Source: Microbacteriaceae bacterium VKM Ac-2855
GTDB lineage: Bacteria; Actinomycetota; Actinomycetes; Actinomycetales; Microbacteriaceae
Reading direction: 5' to 3'
Assembly (NCBI GenBank): GCA_013204985.1
Contig: JABMLG010000007.1
Span: 171,458-235,457 of the forward strand
DNA: 64,000 nt
The notes beneath the pieces were generated by a model that was given only the letters and a program-made list of their open reading frames with translations, was not told where the DNA came from and searched no databases. Below, one piece after another: positions 33,578 through 42,665 of this stretch. The translations under genes and the position numbers were made by a program. Position 1 is the stretch's first letter. Every line of letters starts with the position of its first letter.

Positions 33578-34870
33578 ATGCGCACGCCGACGATGAACCG
33601 GCCGCGCACGCGCCTGATCGGGGGAGTGTGCGCCGGCCTGGCCGAACACCTCGACCGACCGGTGTCGACGGTGCGCGCGGCGCTGCTGCTGCTCACGATC
33701 GCGGGCGGAGCCGGTCCGCTCTTCTACCTCTGGTTGTGGGCCACGGTGCCGGCGGAGGTCGGCGAGGTGCAGCGATCGCTGCCGAAGGATGTGCTGGTCA
33801 GAGCGAGCACGATCGAGCCCGTTGCGGAGTCGGTACGGCAGCGGCCGATCACCGAAGTCCTGCTCGGCCTGGCGCTGCTCGCCGCCGGCGTCGGGCTCGT
33901 GCTCGGGCAGATGGGCGTGGGGGTCTCGCTGAACTTCGCGATCCCGGCGATCGTGGTGCTCGCCGGAGCAGGCCTGGCGTGGTGGCAGTTCGCCGATCTG
34001 CGCCGCCGCGGTTCGAGTTCGTCGACGGTGATCCGCGTCCTAGGCGCCCTGGTACTGGTCGCCCTGGGCATCGTGCTCTTCTTCGTGACCAGCAGTCGAC
34101 CGGATGTGTGGACGGTCGCGATCGCCTCCGTGTCGGTGCTGCTAGGCGTCGGCATCGTCGCGGCACCGTGGGCGATCCGTTTCTCGCGTGATCTGGTCGA
34201 GGAGCGAGCGGCGCGCGAGCGCGAGGCCGAGCGGGCCGAGATCGCTGCTCACCTGCACGATTCCGTGCTGCAGACCCTGGCTCTCATCCAGCAGAAGGCC
34301 GGACCGCACAGCGAGGCGGCGCGGCTCGCGCGGGCGCAGGAGCGCGAGCTGCGCGGTTGGTTGTTCGCCGGTGAGACGAGCGTCGCGCTCGACCTCGCCG
34401 AGGAGTTGCGCCGCATCGCCGCGAGCATCGAGGCCGACTACCCGGTGCAGGTCGAGGTGGTCACGGCGGGACGCGCCGATGGCCCCTCGCCGGAGCCGCT
34501 GATCGCAGCCGCGCGCGAGGCGATGTTGAACGCTGCCCGGCACGCGGGTGGCACGGTGACCGTGTACCTCGAGCGAGGCCGCGACGCCGTTCTCGTCGAC
34601 ATCGGAGACCGCGGGCCCGGCATCGACCTCGACGAGATCCCCGACGACCGCTTCGGCGTGCGCGAATCGATCATCGGGCGGATGCGCCGAGCCGGCGGCA
34701 CCGCGACGCTGCAGCGCGGGCCGGGCGGCATCGGCACCGAGGTCCGGCTGCGGATGCCGGTGGAATCGGCGTCCGAACCGCCTCCGGCGGAGAGCCCCGC
34801 CGACCCCCTGCCCGCTTCATCGAACCCCACCTCATCGAACCCCACCTCATCGAACGGAGCCGCGTTATGA
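33578..34870 (+). CDS. sensor histidine kinase with PspC domain (LuxR-type two-component system)
   Basis: The 430-residue protein has a PspC domain (residues about 5-60; RLIGGVCAGLAEHLDRPVST), further helices to about residue 200, a HisKA_3-like box AAHLHDSVLQTLALIQQKA with the phosphoacceptor His, and an HATPase_c domain (EAMLNAARHAGG, DRGPGIDLDEI). The C-terminus has a short SSNPT repeat. A second ATG at 33593 is possible. It shares an ATGA overlap with its response regulator. Confidence 0.9.
   Translation: MRTPTMNRPRTRLIGGVCAGLAEHLDRPVSTVRAALLLLTIAGGAGPLFYLWLWATVPAEVGEVQRSLPKDVLVRASTIEPVAESVRQRPITEVLLGLALLAAGVGLVLGQMGVGVSLNFAIPAIVVLAGAGLAWWQFADLRRRGSSSSTVIRVLGALVLVALGIVLFFVTSSRPDVWTVAIASVSVLLGVGIVAAPWAIRFSRDLVEERAAREREAERAEIAAHLHDSVLQTLALIQQKAGPHSEAARLARAQERELRGWLFAGETSVALDLAEELRRIAASIEADYPVQVEVVTAGRADGPSPEPLIAAAREAMLNAARHAGGTVTVYLERGRDAVLVDIGDRGPGIDLDEIPDDRFGVRESIIGRMRRAGGTATLQRGPGGIGTEVRLRMPVESASEPPPAESPADPLPASSNPTSSNPTSSNGAAL
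34817..34855. repeat. 15-bp tandem repeat near kinase 3' end
   Basis: The unit tcatcgaaccccacc occurs twice exactly plus nine bases of a third copy, encoding Ser-Ser-Asn-Pro-Thr in the kinase C-terminal tail. Confidence 0.9.
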
Positions 34871-35529
34871 GCGATCGCACCGACACCGCCCTCACCGTCG
34901 TGATCGTCGACGACCACTCCATCTTCCGTTCAGGACTCCGCTCCGAACTCGACGCGTCGATCGAGGTCGTCGGCGAGGCCGCGAACGTCGAGGAGGCGGT
35001 CGCGGTGATCCGGGCGACGACGCCGCGGGTCGTGCTGCTGGACGTGCATCTGCCCGGCGGTCGGGGCGGTGGTGGAGCGGAGGTGATCACGACGGCGTCC
35101 GATGCCAAGAGTGTGTTCCTCGCCCTCTCGGTGTCGGATGCGGCCGACGACGTGGTGCGGGTGATCAGGGCCGGTGCGCGCGGCTACATCACGAAGAGCT
35201 CCTCGGGCGCTGAAGTCTCGGATGCGGCGCGCCGGGTCGCCGACGGTGACGCCGTGTTCTCGCCTCGTCTCGCCGGTTTCGTGCTCGATGCCTTCGGCGC
35301 GGTTCAGGGTGAGACCGCCGCCGAACCGAGCGAGCTCGACCGCCTCTCGGCCCGTGAGCAGGAGGTGATGCGCCTGATCGCGCGCGGATACTCGTACAAG
35401 GAGGTCGCGACCACGCTCTTCATCTCGCTGAAGACCGTCGAGAGCCATGTCTCCGCCGTGCTGCGCAAGCTCCAGCTCTCGAGTCGCCACGAACTCACCG
35501 CCTGGGCCTTGGAACGCAAACTGCTGTGA
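34867..35529 (+). CDS. LuxR-family response regulator
   Basis: The 220-residue protein has a receiver domain (VVIVDDHSIFRSGL; phospho-Asp in RVVLLDVHLPGG) and a LuxR HTH (LSAREQEVMRLIARGYSYKE, then SLKTVESHVSAVLRKL). It is the partner of the PspC kinase. A Gly-rich insert follows the phospho-Asp loop. Its 3' end resembles that of the convergent response regulator gene. Confidence 0.93.
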   Translation: MSDRTDTALTVVIVDDHSIFRSGLRSELDASIEVVGEAANVEEAVAVIRATTPRVVLLDVHLPGGRGGGGAEVITTASDAKSVFLALSVSDAADDVVRVIRAGARGYITKSSSGAEVSDAARRVADGDAVFSPRLAGFVLDAFGAVQGETAAEPSELDRLSAREQEVMRLIARGYSYKEVATTLFISLKTVESHVSAVLRKLQLSSRHELTAWALERKLL

Positions 35530-35905
35530 TATTCGGCGCGTCTCCTCGTTCCTCGTCGACGCGCGGCGGTCGGCAGGGTGGGCGATTGCGCTCCTGAGAG
35601 CCGGTTGCGGCGCGCTGCAAAGAATCCGCTGAACGCGGATTTTTGTCGCGGCGCTTCGCGCGCGACAGCGGGGAGGAGAAGCCCGGAGGAGGGTTGCGTC
35701 ATGACCTGGCGAAGCGTGAAGAAGACGGTCACGACTCGCGCGACCGTGGGCGGGAGAGCGTCTCGGTTCGTGAGAGCCGGCCATCTCGTACGCGAACGCG
35801 ACCGGCTCTGCGGTACCGGCACCGAAGCCGACCCGACTGCCGCGCCGCGACGAGGAACGAGGAGCGGCGCCAAGAAAATCACAGCAGCCGGAGTTCCATC
35901 GCGAG
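35510..35905. repeat. large imperfect inverted repeat joining two convergent response-regulator genes
   Basis: The left side (35510-35615) and the complement of the right side (35790-35905) match well: both read CTGCTGTGAT-(A/T)-TTC at the gene ends, then share ctcctcgttcctcgtcg exactly (35542-35558 against 35848-35864), a GCGCGGC stretch, and further in a gagccggt-(t/c)-gcg block. The spacer holds an intrinsic terminator and a possible small gene. Confidence 0.85.
35623..35644 (+). terminator. intrinsic terminator after first response regulator
   Basis: Stem AATCCGC / GCGGATT with loop TGAAC is followed by TTTT, about 95 bases after the response-regulator stop. Confidence 0.75.
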
Positions 35906-35910
35906 AGTGA
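35701..35910 (+). CDS. possible small basic protein (69 aa)
   Basis: An ATG preceded by GGAGGAGGG opens a 70-codon frame rich in Arg, Thr and Lys (starts MTWRSVKKTVTTR). It lies inside the inverted-repeat region and overlaps the last 32 bases of the convergent response regulator. The strong ribosome site supports translation, but the composition is unlike a folded protein and the repeat context makes chance likely. Confidence 0.25.
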   Translation: MTWRSVKKTVTTRATVGGRASRFVRAGHLVRERDRLCGTGTEADPTAAPRRGTRSGAKKITAAGVPSRE

Positions 35911-36496
35911 CCGCGCGGGTGCGGTCGTTGACGCCGAGCTTCTCGAAGATGTGCACGAGGTGGGTCTTCACCGTCGCGGCACCGATGAAAAGCTCGCCCG
36001 CGATCTGCTGGTTGCTGCGGCCCGCGGCGACGAGCCGCAGGACCTCCAGCTCCCGGGCCGACAACTCCGGCGCTTTGTTGCGCACGGTGCGCACGAGCAT
36101 CGCCGCGATCGACGGCGCCAGCACCGTCTCGCCACCCACCACAGCGCGGATTCCCGCGACGATCTCCCCCTGGGGCGCCGCCTTGAGCAGGTAACCGCTC
36201 GCGCCGGCCTCGATCGCGCCGAGGATGTGGTCATCGCTCTCGTACGTCGTCAGCACCAGCACCCGCACGGTCGGATGCGCGGCGACGATCCGAGCGGTCG
36301 CGCCCGCACCGTCGAGCACGGGCATCCGCAGATCCATCAGCACGATGTCGGGCAGCAGCTCCTGCGCCAGCCGCACCGCCTCCGCTCCGTCGGCCGCCTC
36401 GCCGACGACCGCGAAGTCGGGCGTCGCAGCCAGCAAGCCCGCGATCCCGGCGCGCACGATGGGGTGATCATCGGCTACGAGGATCCGGATGCTCAA
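35879..36496 (-). CDS. LuxR-family response regulator
   Basis: The 205-residue protein has a receiver domain (ILVADDHPIVRAGI; phospho-Asp in DIVLMDLRMPVLDG) and a C-terminal LuxR HTH (LSARELEVLRLVAAGRSNQQ, then AATVKTHLVHIFEKLGV). It pairs with the upstream kinase by a four-base overlap and probably controls the adjacent ABC-2 exporter, the usual arrangement. Confidence 0.93.
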   Translation of the reverse strand: MSIRILVADDHPIVRAGIAGLLAATPDFAVVGEAADGAEAVRLAQELLPDIVLMDLRMPVLDGAGATARIVAAHPTVRVLVLTTYESDDHILGAIEAGASGYLLKAAPQGEIVAGIRAVVGGETVLAPSIAAMLVRTVRNKAPELSARELEVLRLVAAGRSNQQIAGELFIGAATVKTHLVHIFEKLGVNDRTRAVTLAMELRLL

Positions 36497-37695
36497 CGCG
36501 CCACCTCCGCCTCGTGCTGCACCGGCACGCGCACGCGCAGCCGAGCGCCACCGCCGTCGCGGTAACCGAGCTCCACGCTACCGCCGACGAGTCCGACACG
36601 GTCGCGCATTCCGGCGATGCCGAAGCCGCTCTCCGCGTCTTCGGTGAAGCCCACCGGACCCGTGCCGTCGTCTTCCACGACCAGTTCGATCGACTCCGCG
36701 GCGCCAGGCCCGTTCGACCCGCCGACGACGATCGCCACCGTTCCGGCGCCGGAGTGCTTACGGACGTTGGCCAGGCCCTCCTGCGCCGCGCGCAGCAGAA
36801 GCACCTGCACGTCGCGGGGCGCATCCGCCTCGACCCGGACCGTCACGGTGACGCCGGTCTCGCGGGTGAAGCGTGTCGCCAGGCGGCGCAGCACCTCGGC
36901 CAGACCGCCGTCGCCCATCGCGACCGGAGCCGACGTGGCCACCAGCGCGCGCGCCTCGCCGAGCGTCTCACGGGCGGTGGTCTCGATGAGCTCGATCGTC
37001 TCGGCCGCTCGCACGGGATCGACATCGAGTTCGGCCTTGCCGCGCTGAGCCAGCAGCACCACGCTCGTCAGACTCTGCGCGATGGTGTCGTGGATCTCGC
37101 GGGCGATCCGCTCGCGTTCGGCGGTCGCGCCCGCATCCCGGCTCGCGATCTCGAGCGCCCCCTGCGCGCCCTGCAACTCGGTGAGCAGACGCGCGCGCTC
37201 CTCGCCCCACTCGCCGATCCCCGTGATCCACAGGCCCAGCGCGATGCTGAACACCATCGCCAGCGTCTCGAACGAGAGGGCCTGGAAGAACGCTCCGACG
37301 TCCCATCCCGCTCCGGCGGTGTACCCGACGATCACCGATCCGCCGATCGCGAGGGTGCCGGCCACGCCGCGTCGGCGCCCGTCGATCAGCCACCAGATCG
37401 TGGGGATCGCGATCGCTTGCGCATTGGCCAGATTCGGCACGAACGCTGTCGCAGCGCCGCAGCCGATCACGAGCGCGACGGCGAAGGGCAGCGGATTCGC
37501 GCGGCGGCCGGATCCGCTCGCCAGCGCCGAACGGCCGAGCAGCGCGTACGCGGCGCCGATCGCGAGCACGGTGATGACACCGCCGATACGATCGGCCTCG
37601 ACGCGGACCTCGGAGATCAGGGTGAAGCCGACCAGAAGGACGACGGCTGCGGCGTAGGCCGTGTCCCACCAGTTCCAGCGTGGAGTGCTGCTCAT
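36493..37695 (-). CDS. sensor histidine kinase (HisKA_3 type)
   Basis: The 400-residue protein has five to six N-terminal helices forming a membrane sensor (to about residue 160), the dimerisation box ERERIAREIHDTIAQSLTSV with phospho-His, and an HATPase_c domain (AAQEGLANVRKHSGA, DDGTGPVGF). It resembles DesK/LiaS-type kinases. The ATG stands six bases after TAGCCT, a leaderless promoter. It lies 29 bases beyond the end of the ABC-2 permease gene on the same strand. Confidence 0.92.
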   Translation of the reverse strand: MSSTPRWNWWDTAYAAAVVLLVGFTLISEVRVEADRIGGVITVLAIGAAYALLGRSALASGSGRRANPLPFAVALVIGCGAATAFVPNLANAQAIAIPTIWWLIDGRRRGVAGTLAIGGSVIVGYTAGAGWDVGAFFQALSFETLAMVFSIALGLWITGIGEWGEERARLLTELQGAQGALEIASRDAGATAERERIAREIHDTIAQSLTSVVLLAQRGKAELDVDPVRAAETIELIETTARETLGEARALVATSAPVAMGDGGLAEVLRRLATRFTRETGVTVTVRVEADAPRDVQVLLLRAAQEGLANVRKHSGAGTVAIVVGGSNGPGAAESIELVVEDDGTGPVGFTEDAESGFGIAGMRDRVGLVGGSVELGYRDGGGARLRVRVPVQHEAEVAR

Positions 37696-37724
37696 GCGCC
37701 GAGGCTACGCGGCCCGCGCTCCCC

Positions 37725-38594
37725 TCACGTGTCCTTGCGGATCCAGCGGAACGTCATCCGGCTGAGTACGAGGCCCAGCACCAGCCAGATCGCGAGCGCG
37801 ATGGCTACGCCTGCGAGGTCCCAGGTGCCTCCGACTTCGCTGCTCTCGAAGGAGGAGGGCAGGAAGACCGAGCGCATCCCCTGCGCGATCCATTTGAGCG
37901 GGAAGATGCTCGCGACGTTCTGCAACCAGTCGGGCAGTGTCGTGAACGAGAGGTAGGAGCCCGAGATGAACTGCAGCACGAGAAGCGGCGGCACGATCAC
38001 CGCGGTGGCGCTCTTACCCGTGCGCGGCAGACGCGACACCGCGATTCCGAGGATGGCCGAGGTCGCCACTCCGATCAGGTAGACCCAGGTGAACGTCGCC
38101 CAGAGCTGCGGATCGTCGGGTAGTGACACCCCGAAGGCGAGCGCCGCCACCACGAGCAGCAGGGCCGTCTGGGCGATGCTCGTCACCAACACCTGACCGA
38201 ACTTGCCGAGGAAGTAACTCAGCACCGGGAACGGCGTGCCGGCCAGCCGCTTGAGCGTGCCGTCGCTTCGTTCGACGGCGATGTCGACGCCGAGATTCTG
38301 CACACCCGAGAGCAGGATGCCCGCCGCCACCAGTCCGGGGACGTAGTAGGCGGCCATGGTGATGCCTTCGTCGGTCTCGCTGGCCCCCATCCGCGCATCC
38401 TCGCCGAACGCGACCGAGAAGATCGTGAGCAGCAGCACCGGGAAGAGGAAGGTGAAGAACACTTGGTCGGGAGCGCGGAAGTACGAGCGGATCTCGTAGC
38501 CGGCGCGACCGAGCCCCAAGCGGAGGGTGCGACCGGCGCCGAAAGCGGCGGGCGGTGCGATCGTGGTGACGGGAGCGGGGGCGAGGCGGGTCAC
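37725..38594 (-). CDS. ABC-2 type transporter permease
   Basis: The 289-residue protein has six hydrophobic segments and typical ABC-2 features (RSDGTLKRLAGTPFPVLSYF; LVLQFISGSYLSF; SIFPLKWIAQGMRSVF). With the coupled ATPase it exports drugs, lipids or polysaccharides. GTG overlaps the ATPase stop (GTGA). It is followed on the same strand by a two-component system. Confidence 0.92.
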   Translation of the reverse strand: MTRLAPAPVTTIAPPAAFGAGRTLRLGLGRAGYEIRSYFRAPDQVFFTFLFPVLLLTIFSVAFGEDARMGASETDEGITMAAYYVPGLVAAGILLSGVQNLGVDIAVERSDGTLKRLAGTPFPVLSYFLGKFGQVLVTSIAQTALLLVVAALAFGVSLPDDPQLWATFTWVYLIGVATSAILGIAVSRLPRTGKSATAVIVPPLLVLQFISGSYLSFTTLPDWLQNVASIFPLKWIAQGMRSVFLPSSFESSEVGGTWDLAGVAIALAIWLVLGLVLSRMTFRWIRKDT

Positions 38595-39460
38595 GCCGAC
38601 TCACCGACCGTCGTCGTCTCGGTCGCGTGGATGAGGTCGAGATAGATGTCCTCGAGGCTCGGACGAACCACCTCGAGGCCGATCGGTTCACCGAGTCGCT
38701 CGCGCAGCGACCCCACCAGTGCCGCGGGCTCGGTGGTGCGCACCGAGCGCTGCTCGCCACGTTCCTCCCACCGCACGACCGGCACGCGCGCATCCGCCCC
38801 GCCGATCTCGTCGATCCGGCCGATGTCGAGGAGGCTGCCGCCCGCGATGACGGCGGCCCGATCGCCGAGCTGCGCCGCCTCGTCGAGGTAGTGCGTGGTG
38901 AGCAGGATGGTGGTGCCTTCCGATTTGAGCTGGCGGATGAGCTCCCAGAACTGGTGCCGCGCCTCGGGATCGAATCCGGTGGTCGGCTCGTCGAGGAAGA
39001 GCAGCTCGGGCCTGCCGATGATGCCGAGCGCCACGTCGACTCGACGCTTCTGCCCGCCCGAGAGCTTGCCGATGCGAGAGCCGGCCTTCGCCGTCAGGCC
39101 GACGGCGTCGATCGTCTCGTCGACACCGCGTGGATGCGGGTAGAAGCTCGCGAAGTGCGAGATCTGCTCGCGGACCGTCGCGTTGCCCGACTCGCCGCTG
39201 GACTGCAGCACGATGCCGAGGCGGGCCTTCCAGTCGAGGCCGCCGCGCTGCGGATCGACGCCGAGCACGGTCGCCGTGCCTCCGCTGCGATCGCGATAGC
39301 CCTCGAGGATCTCGATCGTGGTCGATTTGCCGGCGCCGTTCGGGCCGAGCAACGCGAACGTCTCGCCCCGCTCGATGTCGAACGAGACACCGCGCAGGGC
39401 CTGAGCGTCGCCGTAGCTCTTCGCGAGATCGCGGACCTGCACCGCAGAGGAATTCGTCAT
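38591..39460 (-). CDS. ABC transporter ATP-binding protein (drug-exporter type)
   Basis: The 289-residue ATPase shows Walker A LLGPNGAGKST, signature LSGGQKRRVDVALG, Walker B LLFLDEPTTGFDPEAR and H-loop LTTHYLDEA, plus a C-terminal extension as in DrrA/CcmA-type exporters. The ATG lies six bases after CACGAT, so it may be leaderless, although CGGAGG abuts the start. It forms an operon with the ABC-2 permease. Confidence 0.92.
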   Translation of the reverse strand: MTNSSAVQVRDLAKSYGDAQALRGVSFDIERGETFALLGPNGAGKSTTIEILEGYRDRSGGTATVLGVDPQRGGLDWKARLGIVLQSSGESGNATVREQISHFASFYPHPRGVDETIDAVGLTAKAGSRIGKLSGGQKRRVDVALGIIGRPELLFLDEPTTGFDPEARHQFWELIRQLKSEGTTILLTTHYLDEAAQLGDRAAVIAGGSLLDIGRIDEIGGADARVPVVRWEERGEQRSVRTTEPAALVGSLRERLGEPIGLEVVRPSLEDIYLDLIHATETTTVGESA

Positions 39461-39562
39461 CCTCCGATCGTGCCGGATGCATCCCACCGCCGACAGGTCC
39501 CGGCGGACGACACGGGCGTCCACCGATGGGTGGATGCGCCCCCGCTCCCCCCGAACCCATCC

Positions 39563-39635
39563 TGCGAGGGACCCCTCCTGTGCGCGTCGGACCCGCCCTG
39601 GGCGGGTCCGACGCGCACAGGGCGGGTCCCTCGCA
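39563..39635. repeat. intergenic palindrome, TGCGAGGGACCC family (copy 4)
   Basis: A near-perfect palindrome: outer tgcgagggaccc with its complement, inner gtgcgcgtcggacccgcc with its complement, centre CTG. It lies between divergent genes, so it is not simply a terminator. Confidence 0.93.
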
Positions 39636-39743
39636 AGACCGGTCGGGCGTGATCGTCACCGTCGCACGCGATGACGCCGGATCCTGCCGCGCGAATGCCT
39701 CGCTTCAACTCGCCTAGACTCCGGGAGGATCGGGGGGAGAGGG

Positions 39744-40649
39744 ATGGACACCGAGCCACTGCCTGAGCGCGAGCGCGATGTGATGGCTTACCTGAAGGGG
39801 TGGGCGCCGAATCCCGGCGATTCCGCTGAGCCGATCCCCCCGACGGTGTCGGACCCGACTCCGGCGGTCGAACCGGATCGGCCCGCGCTCCCTCCCACCC
39901 CCGACGTCCGTCCTGACCTCCGGCCCCGCCGGGCTGCTCGTGCCGAGGTGGCCGTTCCGGCCGAGACCCGGTACGTGCAGAACGCGCGCCGCGTCATCGT
40001 GGCAGTCGTCGTCGTCCTCATGGCCGTGATCGCGTTCACTCTCGCTCGCGCCGAGACGTCGCCGGGCACCGGGGAACGCACTGTGGCGATCCCGGTGTCA
40101 TCGCCCGCACTGGAGCCGTCGTCCGAGGTACCTGTCCCTCCCGACGCCGACCCCGCCCCCGCCGCAGACTCGGCCGTCGTCGTGGGGCTCGACCGCGATG
40201 CCGTGTTCGAGCCCGGTTCCCCTTTTCTTCGGCTGATCTCCTCCGCCGACTGGGCGGTCGACGCGGACGACGCCCGCACTCTCCGTCAGACGACGAGCGG
40301 ATGCGCCCTGCGCACGACGCGGATGTCCTTGGAGCCTGATGCGCAGACGCGCCACGACGACGTGGCGACGACCGAGGCGATCGACGCGGTCGCGGCGCGG
40401 TACAGGGCCGAGGTGGTCACCCCGCTCGAGCCGGTGGCGATCGGCGGCGTCGCCTTCGCCGTGACGCGGCTGGAAGAGGTCGACGTGCCCAGCGCGAGCG
40501 TGCCGTCCTCCGTCGTCGTCATCGCCCGCGGGATGCCCGGGGCGGCCACGCGACTCGTCGCCGAACTCGTCTGTCCGACCGAGGCATCTGGTCAGGAATC
40601 GACGTCTATCGCCGGGGCGGCTGCGTCACTCCAGCTCGGCACGGTCTGA
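39744..40649 (+). CDS. hypothetical single-pass membrane protein
   Basis: The 301-residue protein has a Pro-rich cytoplasmic N-terminus, one transmembrane helix (about residues 83-102) and an extracytoplasmic part with a Pro/Ser/Ala linker and a domain with two cysteines. GGGGAGAGGG lies just before the ATG. No family recognised. A hairpin separates it from the convergent aminotransferase gene. Confidence 0.75.
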   Translation: MDTEPLPERERDVMAYLKGWAPNPGDSAEPIPPTVSDPTPAVEPDRPALPPTPDVRPDLRPRRAARAEVAVPAETRYVQNARRVIVAVVVVLMAVIAFTLARAETSPGTGERTVAIPVSSPALEPSSEVPVPPDADPAPAADSAVVVGLDRDAVFEPGSPFLRLISSADWAVDADDARTLRQTTSGCALRTTRMSLEPDAQTRHDDVATTEAIDAVAARYRAEVVTPLEPVAIGGVAFAVTRLEEVDVPSASVPSSVVVIARGMPGAATRLVAELVCPTEASGQESTSIAGAAASLQLGTV

Positions 40650-40671
40650 GCATCCGGCCCGCAGAACGCCG

Positions 40672-40708
40672 TTCGGCTCGCCGGATCACGCGGATCCGAC
40701 GAGCCGAA
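40672..40708. terminator. bidirectional hairpin between membrane protein and aminotransferase
   Basis: Arms ttcggctcg-c-cggatc and ggatccg-a-cgagccgaa pair except for one C/A mismatch, in the gap between convergent genes. Confidence 0.65.
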
Positions 40709-40734
40709 GCGCGTTCGACGTGCCGAGCGCGGGC

Positions 40735-41931
40735 CTACGCGAACAGCTTCTGCAGGCGCTGCACGCCCTCGAGGAGCTGCTCGTCGCCGAGCGCGTACGA
40801 CAGGCGCAGGTAGCCGGAGGGGCCGAACGCCTCACCCGGAACGGTCGCGACCTCGGCCTGCTCGAGGATGAGGTCGGCGAGCTCGAGCGAGGTGGTCGGC
40901 GTCACGCCGCCCCATTCGCGACCGAGCAGACCCTGCACATCCGGGTACACGTAGAACGCGCCCTCGGGGGTCGGGCAGTGGATGCCGTCGATCTTGTTGA
41001 GCTCGGCGACGATCACCGTGCGGCGGCGATCGAAGGCCTGACGCATCTCCTCGGCCGCGTCCTGCGGGCCGGTGAGCGCGGCGATCGCGGCCCGCTGCGA
41101 GATGTTCGAGACGTTGCTCGAAAGGTGCGACTGCAGGTTGGCGGCGCCCTTGATCGCATCCGCGGGGCCCACCATCCACCCCACGCGCCAACCCGTCATC
41201 GCGTACGTCTTCGCGACGCCGTTGACCAGGATCGTGCGGTCCTGCAGCGCGGGCACGGCCTCGACGATCGAGAGCGCCTTCACACCGTCGTAGGTGAGGT
41301 TCTGGTAGATCTCGTCGGCGATCACCCAGAGGCCGTTCGCCGCGGCCCACTCGCCGATGGCCGTCGTCTGCTCGGGGGAGTAGACCGCGCCCGTGGGGTT
41401 CGACGGCGACACGAACAGCAGCACCTTGGTCTTCTCGGTGCGCGCGGCTTCGAGTTGCTCGACGGTGACCAGGTAGTTCTGCTCCGAGCCCGCGAATACG
41501 TCGACCTGCACCCCGCCGGCCAGTTTGATCGCTTCGGGATAGGTGGTCCAGTAGGGCGTGGGTACGAGCACCTCGTCGCCGTCGTCGAGCAGCGTCTGGA
41601 ACGCCTGGTAGACGGCCTGCTTGCCGCCGTTGGTCACGATCACCTGCGAGGGGTCGACGGCCCAGCCGCTGTCGCGCGCCGTCTTGTCGGCGATCGCCTT
41701 CTTCAACTCCGGCAGGCCCGCAGCCGGGGTGTAGCGGTAGTTCTTCGGGTCGAGCACGGCAGCGGATGCGGCCTCGACGATGTGCGCGGGCGTCGCGAAA
41801 TCGGGTTCACCGGCCGCATAGGAGATCACCGGCCGCCCCTGGGCCTGCAGGGCCTTCGCCTTCGCGTCGACCTTCAGGGTCGCGGATTCGGCGATGGCGG
41901 CGATACGAGCGGAGATACGGCGTTCAGACAC
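40735..41931 (-). CDS. pyridoxal-phosphate aspartate/aromatic aminotransferase (class I)
   Basis: The 398-residue protein matches AspB-type aminotransferases: [33 protein letters not shown] (phosphate cup), [13 protein letters not shown] and the PLP-lysine in [16 protein letters not shown]. It converts aspartate and 2-oxoglutarate to oxaloacetate and glutamate, possibly also prephenate. GTG start six bases after TATGGT, a leaderless pattern. Confidence 0.93.
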   Translation of the reverse strand: MSERRISARIAAIAESATLKVDAKAKALQAQGRPVISYAAGEPDFATPAHIVEAASAAVLDPKNYRYTPAAGLPELKKAIADKTARDSGWAVDPSQVIVTNGGKQAVYQAFQTLLDDGDEVLVPTPYWTTYPEAIKLAGGVQVDVFAGSEQNYLVTVEQLEAARTEKTKVLLFVSPSNPTGAVYSPEQTTAIGEWAAANGLWVIADEIYQNLTYDGVKALSIVEAVPALQDRTILVNGVAKTYAMTGWRVGWMVGPADAIKGAANLQSHLSSNVSNISQRAAIAALTGPQDAAEEMRQAFDRRRTVIVAELNKIDGIHCPTPEGAFYVYPDVQGLLGREWGGVTPTTSLELADLILEQAEVATVPGEAFGPSGYLRLSYALGDEQLLEGVQRLQKLFA

Positions 41932-42000
41932 CGTTCAACCATATCCGCGCGCGGATGCCGCTCGCAGGATGCAGCGTGCTTTCGAGCCGGTCGTCGCCGG

Positions 42001-42030
42001 TTGGACACGGCCGCGGGGCTCACGTACACT
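42001..42030 (+). promoter_or_regulatory. promoter of tRNA-Trp/secE/nusG
   Basis: TTGGAC (42001-42006) and TACACT (42025-42030) with an 18-base spacer form a good sigma70-type promoter about 95 bases before the tRNA. Confidence 0.6.
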
Positions 42031-42125
42031 CTTCCGAGGTAGTTGAATCTGCCAGTATTTCCCGCGCCTCGGCGCATCCGGAAACTGGCTCGACTACTGC
42101 CCGGGCATCCGCAACAGATGCTCGT

Positions 42126-42198
42126 AGGGCGGTGGCTCAATTGGTAGAGCAGCGGTCTCCAAAACCGCAGGTTGCAGGTTCGAGTCCTGTCCGCCCTG
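42126..42198 (+). tRNA. tRNA-Trp (anticodon CCA)
   Basis: Acceptor AGGGCGG/CCGCCCT with discriminator G, anticodon stem GCGGT/ACCGC around loop CTCCAAA (anticodon CCA), T arm GCAGG-TTCGAGT-CCTGT. tRNA-Trp before secE is the normal actinobacterial order. Confidence 0.96.
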
Positions 42199-42293
42199 CA
42201 CATCGATTCCCGTCGCATTCGGTTCCTCCGCAGTGCGGCGGTATCGGTTCCGACAGGCGTGACAGCGTCGGTCAGCCAACACTGGAGATTCCG

Positions 42294-42587
42294 GTGCGGG
42301 AAAGGTGCGTGCAGGTGGCCGGGAAAGCAATCGACGAGCCGAGCGAGGACGTCGTCGCGATCGCGCGGCAGCAACGCGCCACGCGCCGTAATCCGTTCGC
42401 GCGCATAGCGCTCTTCATCCGGCAGGTCATCGCCGAACTGAAGAAGGTCGTCACCCCGACCCGCAAAGAGCTGGTCAACTACACGTTGGTCGTCCTGGTG
42501 TTCGTCGTCGTGATGATGGCACTCGTGTCGTTCCTCGACTGGGTGTTCGCGTTCGTCGTGACGTACGTGTTCGGCACCCCGGCCTGA
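42294..42587 (+). CDS. secE: preprotein translocase subunit SecE
   Basis: The C-terminal region (ALFIRQVIAELKKVVTPTRK followed by one transmembrane helix ending VTYVFGTPA) is diagnostic of the single-TM SecE, which clamps SecY. The GTG at 42294 was chosen because GGAG lies six bases upstream; GTG codons at 42309 and 42315 are alternatives. Length 97 residues. Between tRNA-Trp and nusG. Confidence 0.88.
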   Translation: MRERCVQVAGKAIDEPSEDVVAIARQQRATRRNPFARIALFIRQVIAELKKVVTPTRKELVNYTLVVLVFVVVMMALVSFLDWVFAFVVTYVFGTPA

Positions 42588-42665
42588 TCCGCTACCGCTT
42601 TGCGGTGAGTCGCGCCCACCGGCGCCGACCGCCGCACCACCACAGATTCAGAAAGAGTGTGACGA

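Noticed and set aside
35535-35871. Insertion sequence or MITE
   Set aside because: The inverted arms continue into the 3' coding ends of both response regulators and no target-site duplication is seen, so shared descent of gene ends is a better explanation.
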